A stretch of DNA of 64,000 nucleotides from Pegea sp. RAD2-039 (lineage: Eukaryota; Chordata; Thaliacea; Salpida; Salpidae): NCBI GenBank assembly GCA_034620365.1, contig JAQGEQ010000359.1, positions 1-64,000 of the forward strand, read 5' to 3'. Positions 38,598 to 49,972 of this stretch are shown here, one piece after another. The stretch's first letter is position 1; each line of letters starts with the position of its first letter. A program made the position numbers and the translations under genes. A model generated the notes under the pieces. The model was not told the DNA's origin. It saw nothing but the letters and a program-made list of their open reading frames with translations, and ran no database searches.

Positions 38598-38668
38598 ACT
38601 TTGTTGAATTATAAATACAAATGTTATCAAGTTGAGATAGTTTTAATCAAATCGAAATATGTTCTCAC

Positions 38669-40086
38669 CTCAGAAAAAAGCTGTATATCCATATAATCAT
38701 AAGTAGACAAGACTTTATTTGATGATGGGTGTATTTGGCGAATAGATGCGGCTGCAACCTACAACAGAAATGTCTTTATCCAATCAAAACTGATAATAAA
38801 TACCTCTAGAACAATCGGGACATGATTTTTACTCCAATGATACTTTCGTGAATTAAATCTTTTTATTTTATGATAAGAATCTGAAGTGGTTTTACAATGT
38901 CTCTGTAATAAAAACGATGAGTTGAAATTTTATGATGATAAAGCTAAAGCTGCAGGTTTAGAAGTTAATTATTAAATTCAATTGTGAGCTGGTTCAATTG
39001 CTTCAAAAGATTTTGAAAAGTTGTGTTTACAAAATCGCTGTCAGCAAAAAATACTATTTTTAGGTTCCACATTTGTACATTTAAGATGAATTTAGGATGA
39101 AAATGTACTTACTAGTGTCTCAGTGATCACATTCTCTCTGTATTCACATGAAAGTCTCATGGTTTCATTCTTCTCACCAGTTTTACGCAAGGATATTATA
39201 AACTTATTAATTTTTGGTTTACTATCAGGTAAGATGCCAGTAAAGTCATTATAGGACCACTAAAAAATGAAATTTAAAAAGTCATTAAAATAAACCCAAA
39301 TTAAACAATATGTTAACGAAGGTTGATCTATTCATTTACTTAATTCTTATTTGTTTAAATGCATTAACTAAATATTATTACAATAAATCTAAATTACAAT
39401 GTGAAAATTCAACTAAAACTACATTTAAAAAGTTATACATTCCAACATTTTAAAATGAATTAATCGAATTAAAAAGAATTTTTATAAAACTTCTTTTATA
39501 GTTGTATGTATACATTGATACTATATTTAAAAAGTTATATAAATATGTTTATATAAATCAAATAAACAAATAAATATCAGAAAACTCAAGGTACTTGGTT
39601 AGTTATTTCTTATGAGCTTGGGTTATATGTAGTAACAGCTTTTGTTCCAACTGCAAATAACCTTTTATATCTAAAAACAAAATATATTATAAAATCTGAA
39701 ACTTTTTTATTTACATTACATTAACACATGGTTGCAGATAACAAAACAAATTAGTTTTTAAGGTAATCACAGAACCATATGACTATAATGAAAGGTAACA
39801 AGTACCATAGTTTAACATCAATAAGGTGAAAAATATGAACACTGCAGAGGCATGGATATATATTTAACAAATATTTACAAAAGTATTAACAAGATAACTA
39901 TTTTTATACATATAAATAGTCTATAAAATTGTAAATAATAACTTCTTTAATTATGATGTTAAGTTTTACACCATAAACAATAAAGTCTTATAAACTGATA
40001 TAAACAAATAATTACTTTCCTCTCTATGAATGTTTGGTTGCATAGTAACAAGCTATATCAACATTATCAGCAATAATTTGTGACAT
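38669..40086 (-). pseudogene. DNAJC13/RME-8 N-terminal fragment (right arm)
   Basis: Mirror of 5,590-6,997. It retains a start codon (40,086; MSQIIADNVDIACYYATKHS) and a fully open fourth exon (KRFNSRKYHWSKNHVPIVLE), both of which are damaged on the left. It has TAG in place of the Trp codon of KHSW and shares the stop in exon 2. Exon 3 is open (LRKTGEKNETMRLSCEYREN). The gene still ends at the minisatellite, so nothing after about residue 150 exists. The two arms have decayed at different sites from an already broken ancestor. Confidence 0.85.
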
Positions 40087-40089
40087 AAT

Positions 40090-41685
40090 CCATTAACTTT
40101 CTTTTTGTCTTCAATTTATCTAAATGTCCCAAACATATATACACTAAAAAATAAATTATTAAAATGGTTATTGTAGAAATAAAACTTAAATAATAGTTTT
40201 TAGTTTTTTATGAATGGTTATAAGCAAATATATTTGGAATATAAACAAGGCTTTGATCTCTTGTTTTTAAAGCCACGAAATGAAAAAACTAAATAATAAA
40301 TAAAACAAAATTGGTCCAATGAAAATAAATAAATGAATTTGCAAACTTTTTCTAGAAAACTGTTATCAAAATATAATCTTATATCATTTGAAATTTTAAA
40401 GTTAAAAGTATAGATTTTAATAAAGAAAAAGAAAATTAGTAAACATAAATGTTTATATAATTACTTTTAACATTTGAAATGATAAAATTTTTAGTATAAA
40501 TATAAATTAAAAATGACTAAATTATCAATCATACATTGATACAAATATACATTTAATAATATTTATTTTGTATAAACTACAAAAGAAATCCTATTTTTAA
40601 AATTAATCTTAAATATGCAAGATTGTTAAGTATAGAACAAATAAATAGAGATAAAATCACAAAAAAAGTTTAAAACATAACTCATTAGACATAAATAATT
40701 TCCAAAATTCAATTTATTGAAGTGATAAACTACTTCAAAGTAATATTTGATTTAAAGTTGTTGTTAAAAAGTTTATATACAAATATTAATAAACAAATTT
40801 CTCAATAAACCTGTAAATGAAAGAAAACTGTTTCTACAAAATAACAAAAACTAAAAAGTACAAAAAAAATGAAGAAAATTTTCGATATTTATTTAAAACA
40901 TTTAATTATATAACAAGTTAAATAAGCAACAAAAAATTTAATAAATAAAAATAAAATACTTTAATTAATCAAACTTAGTTTAAACATTTTTAAAATTTGG
41001 TAATTAAGGCACAATGATTAAGTTAATAATTTATTTTGAAAACTTAAATGTTAAATTACTAAAAAATATTTCAAAATAGATTATTAAACAATTATTCCAA
41101 AAATATTTTTAATAATTTTATTAATATTTTAACTATTACAAACGTTTTCTGATTAAGAATACTATTTAAAACAAAAGAAATTTTATTTGACGAATTTTAT
41201 TTCAATAAAGCTTTCAAAACAAATTGTATAATATTTGTTAATAACTAAACGACGAAAAAAATGTCAACAAAATTTAACTTGTTTATGATTTTCAAAATTA
41301 TATAAATCGAAGTTTAATAAAACTCAAACTAAAATGGGCGTTTTTATCTTTGGAAATGTTTTGATGTAAGATTAGTTTTAATTACTTGTTTATTATTAAC
41401 TGCTTATAGTTACTTTTGATTGAATTAAAAATTATGAAATTCATCAAGTGTAATTAAAATAAAAATTTAATTTTAGATGTAAAAAACCTCATAAATAGTT
41501 TAAACCAGCATTTTTAGAATGAAATCGTATTAATTTAACTTTATAGAAGCTAAGATAGATCAAAACCAGGAATAAACAACATTTTCTAAATACATAAAAA
41601 TTTACTTATACTAATTAACAATTTTGAATATAATGAAAGCTTTAGCTTGCTAAAAGAAAACTGTTAATTCAAATTTTGTTACTCT
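40090..41685. other. AT-rich intergenic DNA, right arm
   Basis: Mirror of 3,985-5,585; no gene or RNA recognised. A segment from about 41,253 begins the directly repeated block. Confidence 0.6.
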
Positions 41686-41689
41686 TAGA

Positions 41690-41905
41690 ATGGTTTGTAT
41701 TGCCCGTACGTTTATTGTCATCTATGATAACATAGAGGTTAGTGATTACATTACTAAAAAATTGAAGTATGATAGAGACGAAACTGATTTCGTTGCTAAA
41801 AACAAATTTGAAAAAGGAATGAATTTAAAAGAAATTGGAAGAAGTTTTGAAATGGTAGAAAATTCCATTACAAAACAAATTAAGGTAGACGCAAAAGTCG
41901 TTTAA
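41690..41905 (+). CDS. Small K/E-rich hypothetical frame, right copy
   Basis: A 71-codon frame (MVCIARTFIVIYDNIEVSDY ... GMNLKEIGRSFEMVENSITK) that stops and then continues in the same frame with EEDEKVERKDKKGELIETW. Of the three copies in the window, only this one is open past residue 30. The GMNLKEIGRSFEMVENSITK stretch could be a helix-turn-helix, but I cannot name a family. A splice acceptor (TACTCTTAG) touches the ATG. Likely a relic. Confidence 0.3.
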   Translation: MVCIARTFIVIYDNIEVSDYITKKLKYDRDETDFVAKNKFEKGMNLKEIGRSFEMVENSITKQIKVDAKVV

Positions 41906-43872
41906 CAGTTGTTTGAAATAAAAAAATTAAGCGAAGAAGATGAAAAAGTGGAAAGAAAAGACAAGAAAGGAGAACTAATTGAAACATGGAGTATTGAAAT
42001 TTAAGATTTTAAAGAAATTGTGGAAGACAAAACCATTGACAACGATGATAAATTTTTTTTTAATAACCTAAATTTGTCTCAAATTTAGTAACTTATTAAT
42101 CAATTTTCTTCGTTATAATTTATTATAAAAACATTTTATTCAATTTAGAATAAGAACTAGTGAAGTCACAGCAACAAAACATGTAAAGATAATCATTTAA
42201 TAGATTTATCACATATTTTATAATTGTATTGAACGGAACAAATTAATTAATTAACTTTAGAGCACTTTAAAGAAATTTTCTGTATCTAAAATATCAGAAA
42301 CTTTCTTTTAAGTAATTATCTTAAAAATAAAAACTTGGATTTTTATGTAATTGGTTCATTATTTCATTATTATTGGTTCATTTAACGGCAAGAATTTATT
42401 TTTCAGCAAGTTTTCAATGTCTTTATTTGAAAAAAGTGCAGAACAAAATAGTTAATAATTTCAAAAGTTTATTTCCTTAACTTTTGAAGTTTTTAACCGA
42501 AAATAAACTACCTATTATAGTTATACTAATTATATAAACTTATATATTATAGAAATATTAATATTCTTAAATTGAATCAAAGTAAAAACTTGTCTCTGGA
42601 TTGTTTTATTTCATAAACCTTTAATAACTTGTATGAACTGAACATCGACTTTTAATTTAGTAGAAGTATTTTCCCGAAATTTATGTTATATTTAATAAAA
42701 GTCGAATAATTTTAAAACACATTTTATAAATTCGTTTAACATTTTTTATTTGAAATTTGATGATTGATTATCAATGATTCATTGTTCACAGATGAACAGG
42801 AATTATTCATGCACAAAATCAATTGTTAATACATTTGTGGTTACAATCGAAGTTTTTGTTCTTTATTGTTTTATAAGGATTAAAATCTCATTTCCTTCCA
42901 GATTAAAATACACAATTTAATATATTCTTTATTAATTATATAAAGTTTTATGTCAGAATCACTCGCGTTGTTCAAGCAGAAGTTGAACTGTTATAATATT
43001 ACCAACATTGCCATTTTTAAACTGAGAATTTTTCCTTTTTTTAATATTATTATAATTCTAATTTAAAACAGATTGTATAAACTCTTTTTAATGTTTTTAT
43101 CCGAATTTTGATATTAATAGCATTTGTTAAACTTTCACAGATGAATAGGAATCATTCGTGCACAAAATCGATTGTTAAAATAGTTTAATTTAGTACAGAG
43201 ATATCAGACTTCTAAGGTTACTTATTGATTGATGTTAGAAAGCTTACAAGCAATGCTACTCGTCTAAATTTCTTTTTTTATAAAGTGACTTTTGCTATCA
43301 ACATATAAAAAGGTAATTAAAATTAATTGATTGAATAATTATTAAAAAATAATCAACATTTTTGAATAAATAGTCAAATTTTGCATCATTGTTATTCATC
43401 GCGAATTTCTGGTTGCAATCGAAGTTTTTGTTCCTCATCCTTTTCATAATGATTAAAGTCTCATTTCTTCCCAGACTAAGATACACAATTTAATATATTC
43501 TTTACATACTTGATAAAAGCAAAATTCAAATATAGAATTTCGTTTGTAGAATTTAGAATAATATTTTAACAATAAAAATTCAACACTTTCTTATATTTAA
43601 GATAACTATAAAGAAATTGTGTTTATTGGGAAAGCAAAAAAGTGTAGAATGGAATATTTACTTACTTAAAATATTTGAAGCATGAAACTTCCAGGAGTAT
43701 TTAATAGTCTTTGTAAGATTGATCATAACCATTAAAAACGTTTTTATGATCATACATGAAATAAGATCTAACAAAAGAAATTCTATTTTTTGTTCTATTT
43801 TACCTTTATTAAGAAACTCTTTTTTTAACTATTACAAAGCAGAATAATAAAAAAGAAAAAATTTATTTTCAA

Positions 43873-43882
43873 TATATAAAGT
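43873..43882 (+). promoter_or_regulatory. TATA box of Ly6 copy B
   Basis: TATATAAAGT, 156 bp before the ATG, at the same relative position as in copy A. Confidence 0.5.
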
Positions 43883-44037
43883 AAGCATAGTCTAATCATT
43901 GTTGTAAAAAGAAAGTAGCTAAAAGTAGTTCAATTTCTTTCGATTTTAGATAGTCTTATTGGTGGGACTTGATTTTAAACTTTATTTTGAAAGACTTCAA
44001 CTTAAACATTTAAAAGATTTTGCAGGATTTAATAGAA

Positions 44038-45510
44038 ATGAAGTCTATTGTATTAGCTTTGATTACAGTTTTGATTTATGCTGTGAATACTGCAGGTGAA
44101 AATATTCAAATAATTTATTATTAATAATATTTGAAAATTTGTTTCTTCTTTAAAATAAACGCAAAGTAGTATGCTTGAAAAGAGAACCTCTTACTAACAT
44201 ATATTCTCACAAATAGTATAATAATACTGATAATAGAAGTCTTTTAAAAATTTATTGATACACATTTTGAATATTTAATAACGACTTCAAACTAAATATT
44301 CATTAATTTAGATGGAATCAAATGTGTAGAGTATGCTGCTGAAGGAACAGAAAATAGAGAAAAAGTAAATATAATTACAAACGATGAAGCTGACTGTCCT
44401 GAATCCACATCTTGCTACTTAACAACATTTAAATACCTTGATAGTAAGAACAAAGAATATACAATCCAAAAATTTTAAGATAAACAAAGTTTAATTTCAA
44501 TTCTAATTTTACTATTTGATAACTTTTAAAATAGCGTTCTAAAAACTTACTATTCATTTCTAGAACTTAGTTTAGTGAGTAGAAGTTTGCTGATCAAAAG
44601 TAAATTTTTAATCTCAATTGCAGCAACATCTACAATTTATATGGCATCCTGTGTCGCGATAGATGACAATTATTTTAGCGATCCATCCTTTTGTGAAAGA
44701 GAAATCTTAGAAACTTGCTCGCAAAGCATCTGTTATGAAGATCTTTGTAATAATATTTCAATAATTCAGCCACCAACAACTCAGCTACCAACAACTCAGC
44801 TACCAATAACTCAGCCACCAACAACTCAGCTACCAACAACTCAGCCACCAACAACTGAGGTTGAAACAACAGCTGAAACAACAACTTATACTTCACCATC
44901 TTCAAGTATTACCGTTAACCTAATTGTTTAAAGACAAGTTAATTTCATTCTAATCTGTTTTTAAGAATGTCCACCTCTTAGTAAAGATAGAACAGTTGAC
45001 TTCAATTGTTCAAGACTTTATGATGATTCATCTAAATGTGGACGTCGCAGAGCATGGTCTTGTGATTATTCTAGTTGGAGAGTTAATATGTTGGAATTAT
45101 TTTTAAAAGAATTTGCAGACAAAATGTAAATTTACAACTTATTTTCAAAATTTTAACTTTTTTATTTTATATAACAAAATTTTTAGCACTGAAGATAGTG
45201 ATTTTAAACTTCCTAAATGTGATAATGATGATGGCATCAGTTGTGAATCATCAGAAAAATGTTGTTACATCTCCTACAGTGGATGTCAAATCTGTCATTG
45301 CATCGACCACGATTACATTGGTAATTGACGAGTATTATTTTTGAAATATTTTTTACTTTTTATCAATTGTTTACTAAAAGTGTATTAATGATTTTAGATC
45401 ACACATATGTACAAAATATTTGGAAGCGAGATCAGCAATTATGGAGGAAGCTTTATAAGTTATACATCGAAGTTTATCCTGGAGAATCTGATTATTTTAA
45501 TACTTGTTAA
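44038..45510 (+). CDS. Secreted Ly6-domain / Pro-Thr mucin-like / Cys-rich protein, copy B
   Basis: Exons 44,038-44,095, 44,312-44,443, 44,564-44,905, 44,966-45,125, 45,187-45,320 and 45,398-45,510; 939 nt, 312 aa, all phases consistent. Exon 1 is the signal peptide (MKSIVLALITVLIYAVNTA). Exons 2-3 form the Ly6-like domain (Cys in IKC, ADC, TSC, ASC, SFC, ETC, SIC and DLC). The rest of exon 3 is the Pro/Thr stalk, two units shorter than in copy A. Exons 4-6 are the C-terminal Cys-rich region ending YFNTC. An AATAAA at 45,529 follows the stop by 18 nt. The gene mirrors copy A almost exactly, so it is the palindrome partner, and there is no sign of decay. Confidence 0.85.
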
Positions 45511-45524
45511 ACAAGCGAAATCTT

Positions 45525-45936
45525 CCACAATAAATTTACTTGCATTAGTTACTTACTAACAATTGTAAATATATCAAAACTTTATACTTTATAAAAGTGC
45601 TAACTGTTGTAACTTGTATATTATAATTAAAAAATGTTTGACTAAAATCATAAGAACATTAAAAAATAAAACTAATATCCACTAATAGAGAAATATTTTG
45701 TTGGTAATTTTTGATCCTTAAAAGTTAGAGGTTTAACGAAAGTTCTTTCAATTTATTTGTTTTATTCAATGAAGCATAAGCTTCAATCTATTGAAGCATA
45801 AGCAAAAAAAAGTAATTAACAAAAAATATTAAATTAAGTGAAAAAAGAAGCTGGCAGCATTATACATCACTTGTTAACAAAATTGTCCAAATGTTATTTA
45901 TTTCAAAGGATACTAATATTTTTAAATAAATAGATG
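45525..45936. other. 3' flank of Ly6 copy B
   Basis: No gene. About 45,630-45,905 is shared with 51,960-52,220 and, more distantly, with 59,750-60,080, so this flank has been copied to at least three places. Confidence 0.6.
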
Positions 45937-46365
45937 ACGAAAAAAAATTCAACAAAATTTTAACTTGTTTATGATTTTCAAATTAATGTAGTTTAATAAA
46001 ACTCAAACTAAAATAGGCGTTTTTATCTTTGGAAGTATTTTGATGTAAGATTAGTTTTAATTACTTATTTATGATTAACTGCTTATAGTTACTTTTGATT
46101 GAATTGAAAATTATAAAATTCTTCATGTGTAATTATAATAAATATTAATTTTAGATGAAAAAACCTCATAAATAGTTTAAAGAAACATTTTGGAATGTAA
46201 CTCTAGTAATTTAACTTTATAGAAGCTAAGATAGATCAAAACCAGGAATAAACAACATTTTCTAAATACATAAAAATTTACTGATACTAATAAACACTTT
46301 TGAATGTAATGAAAGTTTTAGTTTGCTAAAAGAATATTGTGATTTCAAATTTTGTTACTCTTGGA

Positions 46366-46740
46366 ATGGTTTGTATTGCCCGTACTTTTATTGTATTCTA
46401 TGATAACATAGAGGTTAGTGATTACATTATTCAAATATTGAAGTATGATAGAAACTAAAATGGTTTCGTTGCTAAAAATAAAGTTAAAAAAGAAATGAAT
46501 TTAAAAGAAAATGGAAGAAGTTTTAAAATGGTAAAAAATTCCATTACAAAACAAATTAAGGTAGACACAGAAGTCAATTAACAGTTGTTTGAAATAAAGA
46601 AATCAAGCGAAGAAGATGAAAAAGTGGAAAGAAAAGACAAGAAAAAAGAACTTACTGAAACATGGAGTATTGAAATTGAAGATTTTACAGAAATTGTGGA
46701 AGACAAAGCCGTCGACAACGATGATAAAAGTTTTTAAAAA
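46366..46740 (+). pseudogene. Decayed K/E-rich reading frame, third copy
   Basis: Begins MVCIARTFIVFYDNIEVSDY and is then interrupted by stops, with a charged tail as in the other two copies. Function unknown. Confidence 0.35.
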
Positions 46741-47116
46741 TAACCTAAATTTGTCTCAAATTTAATAAGTAATTAATCAATTTTCTTCGTTATAGTTTTT
46801 TATAAAAACATTTTATTCAATTTAGAATAAAAACTAGTGAAGTCACAGCAGCAAAACATGTAAAGATAATCATTTAATAGATTTATCACATATTTCATAA
46901 TTGTATTGAACAGAACAAATTAATTAATTAACTTTAGAGCACTTTAATGAAATTTTTTGTTTTTAAAATATCAGAAACTTTCTTTTAAGTAATTATCTTA
47001 AAAATAAAAAATTGGATTTTTATGTAATTGGTTCATTATTTCATTATTATTGGTTCATTTAACGGCAAGAATTTATTTTTCAGCAAGTTTTTATCAATGT
47101 CTTTAATTGAAAAAAT

Positions 47117-48375
47117 TGTAAAGAAATTAATATTTAAAAACTATTTTGAATATTTGTTGAAAAAGAATTTATTTTGACGATTTCTTTCAAGATTCTTAAA
47201 AGTATTAAATTGCTTTAGTAGGAACCTTCGATCATTATTAATCTATGAATCTGAATGTCTTTGCTGTTTGATAAATCTAATTTATCATTTAAATTGAATA
47301 TCTTACTTAATTATAATTTGTAATTTGATAATGACTTATGATATTACTTTGAAATTCTGAATTGTTCTGAATTAGCTCTCTAAAATGAAGATTAAAAAGA
47401 TAGTTAAATATTTATTCTCTTTCATTTAAATAGTATTTTCCGAGTTACCGTTTTATGTCTATTTCTAAAAGTTTTAAAAATGTTTAAAAAATTTAGTTGT
47501 AAGAATGATGTTTAAAGATTTATTGTAAATGGTTTCATCTAATTGTATGGTACAAAATTTTGTTTATGAGTTGATAGTAAAGTTGCTAATATTTATATTA
47601 TTTCTCAATATCGCCAAACATATCAAAACACAATTGAAAACAAACTTTACTTAAAACAGATTTTCACTGTTACCAGCATGTCATTAAAGGTTTCAAACGA
47701 ATAAAAATAAATGAATATAAATTCTTTTAACTTTAAAATACTCTTAAAGAAAAAGAACCAAACCAAAAAAAGTCTTGAGCTTTAATAACAAAAGGGATTA
47801 ATTCTATGCTGATGCAAAGCAAAGACTCGTTGACAATTGTTTAATGAAAATAATCTTGGTGTAGTTATATGGCATCATTTTGAAAAGAAAAATAATTATT
47901 ACTGAAGGTTTAGATGTAGCAAATGTATCAGAAGTTATAAGTTGTTACAAACTAGTATAAAAAGATTACACTAAATCATATTAGGTTGAAAAATTGTTGA
48001 TGGATGTCGTGCTAATTACCCTCAAATATGAGAGATTTAATTGCTGTTGTTTATTTATTATAAGAAAGAAAGATTTATTCAGCTTGATGTTAAAGAAAAA
48101 CATTTCATTTTGACATTTATGGTTGAAACCACGCATCTTATATATTTAAATAATTCTCTACAAGCAAAAATAATTTATTTAGTTATTTGGAGCAGTATCT
48201 ACTTTTATACAAACTTTGCAAGATATAAATTACTCAAAGTATCGGTTTGTAATTTGTCAAATGCTTTTTAGCATCTTAATGAACCACTTGAACCTTGTAA
48301 GTGAATTATATCTAGAAATTTTATTTTATGAATTTATTTATTCGAGCTTAATAAGTTCAAAATTTGTCAACAAAA
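47117..48375. other. 1.26-kb insertion in duplication block 2
   Basis: Sequence present here but missing at the matching point of block 1 (about 42,430) and of the left arm. It holds a few short frames (e.g. 48,041-48,271) without recognisable motifs. I saw no clear terminal repeats or target duplication. It is either an insertion here or a deletion in the ancestor of the other two. Confidence 0.5.
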
Positions 48376-49972
48376 AGTTAGTAATTCTAAAAGTTTATAT
48401 CCTTAACCTTTGAAGTTTTTAACCGAAAATAAGTCACGTATTATAGTTATACCAATTATATAAACTTATATATTATAGAAATATTAATATTCTTAAATTG
48501 AATCAAAGTAAAAACTTGTCTCTGGAATGTTTTATTTTGTAAGTCTTTAATAACTTGTATGAACTGAACATTGAGTTTTAATTTAGTAGAAGGAATTTCC
48601 CGAAATTTATGTTATATTTAATAAAAGTCGAATAATTTTAAAACACATTTTATAAATTCGTTTAACATTTTTTATTTGAAAATTGATGATTGATTATCAA
48701 TGATTCATTGTTCACAGATGAACAGGAATTATTCATGCACAAAATCAATCGTTAATACATTTGTGGTTACAATCGAAGTTTTTGTTCTTCATTGTTTTAT
48801 AAGGATTAAAATCTCATTTCCTTCCAGACTAAAATACACAATTTAATATATTCTTTATTAATTATATATAGTTTTATGTCAGAATCACTCGCGTTGTTCA
48901 AGCAGAAGTTGAACTGTTATAATATTACCAACATTGCCATTTTTAAACTGAGAATTTTTCCTTTTTTTAATATTATTATAATTCTAATTTAAAACAGATT
49001 GTATAAACTCTTTTTAATGTTTTTTATTCGAAGTTTGATATTAATAGCATTTGTTAAACTTTCACAGATGAATAGGAATCATTCGTGCACAAAATCTATT
49101 GTTAATATGTTAAAATAGTTCAATTTAGTACAGAGATATCAGACTTCTAAGGTTACTTATTGATTGATGTTAGAAAGCTTACAAGCAATGCTACCCGTCT
49201 AAACTTCTATTTTTATAAAGTGATTTTTGGTATCAACATATAAAAAACTAATTAAAATTAATTGATTGAATAATTATTAATAAATAATCAACATTATTGA
49301 ATAAATAGTGAAATTTTGCATCATTGTTATTCATCGCGAATTTCTGGTTACAATCGAAGTTCTTGTTCTTCATCCTTTTCATAATGATTAAAGTATCATT
49401 TCTTCCCAGACTAAGATATACAATTTACTATATTCTTTACATACTTGATAAAAACAAAATTCAAATATAGAATTTCGTTTGTAGAATTTAGAATAACATT
49501 TTAACAATGAAAATTCAACACTTTCTTATATTTAAGATAACTATAAAGAAATTGTGTTGATTGGGAAAGCAAAAAATTGTAGAATGGAATATTTATTTAC
49601 TTAAAATATTTGAAGCATGAAACTTCCAGGAGTATTTAATAGTGTTTGTAAGATTTATCACAACCGTTAAAAACGTTTTTATGATCTTACATGAAATAAG
49701 ATCCAACAAAAGAAATTCTATTTTTTGTTCTATTTTACCTTTATTAGGAAACTCTTTTTTTAACTATTACAAAGCAGAATAATAAAAAATAAAAAAGATA
49801 ATTTCACTATTAAAAGTAAGCATAGTGTGATCATTGTTGTAAAAAGAAAGTAGCTAAAAGTATTTCAATTTCTTTCGATTTTAGATAGTCTTATTGGTGG
49901 GACTTGATTTTAAACTTTATTTTGAAAGACTTCAACTTAAACATTTAAAAGATTTTGCAGGATTTAACAGAA

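Larger units (their letters stand above)
26359..45622. repeat. Right arm of giant imperfect palindrome
   Basis: Reverse complement of the left arm, with every unit in mirror order and opposite strand. Arm-specific differences include: about 5 instead of 44 minisatellite units; loss of the first six micro-exon-gene exons; a full-length SINE at 35.1-35.3 kb; about 430 bp more of the LINE insertion region; and two satellite monomers instead of one. These show that the arms have evolved separately for some time. Confidence 0.95.
41253..45920. repeat. Direct duplication, block 1
   Basis: Carries the K/E-rich frame, the upstream region and Ly6 copy B. It matches block 2 (45,937-52,200) in order and orientation throughout. 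Confidence 0.85.

Noticed and set aside
1-45622. The palindrome as a simple assembly fold-back
   Set aside because: Not excluded, but the arms differ by private SINE insertions, deletions, array size and many substitutions, so they are not the same molecule read twice. A misjoin of two haplotypes remains possible and is given as a check.
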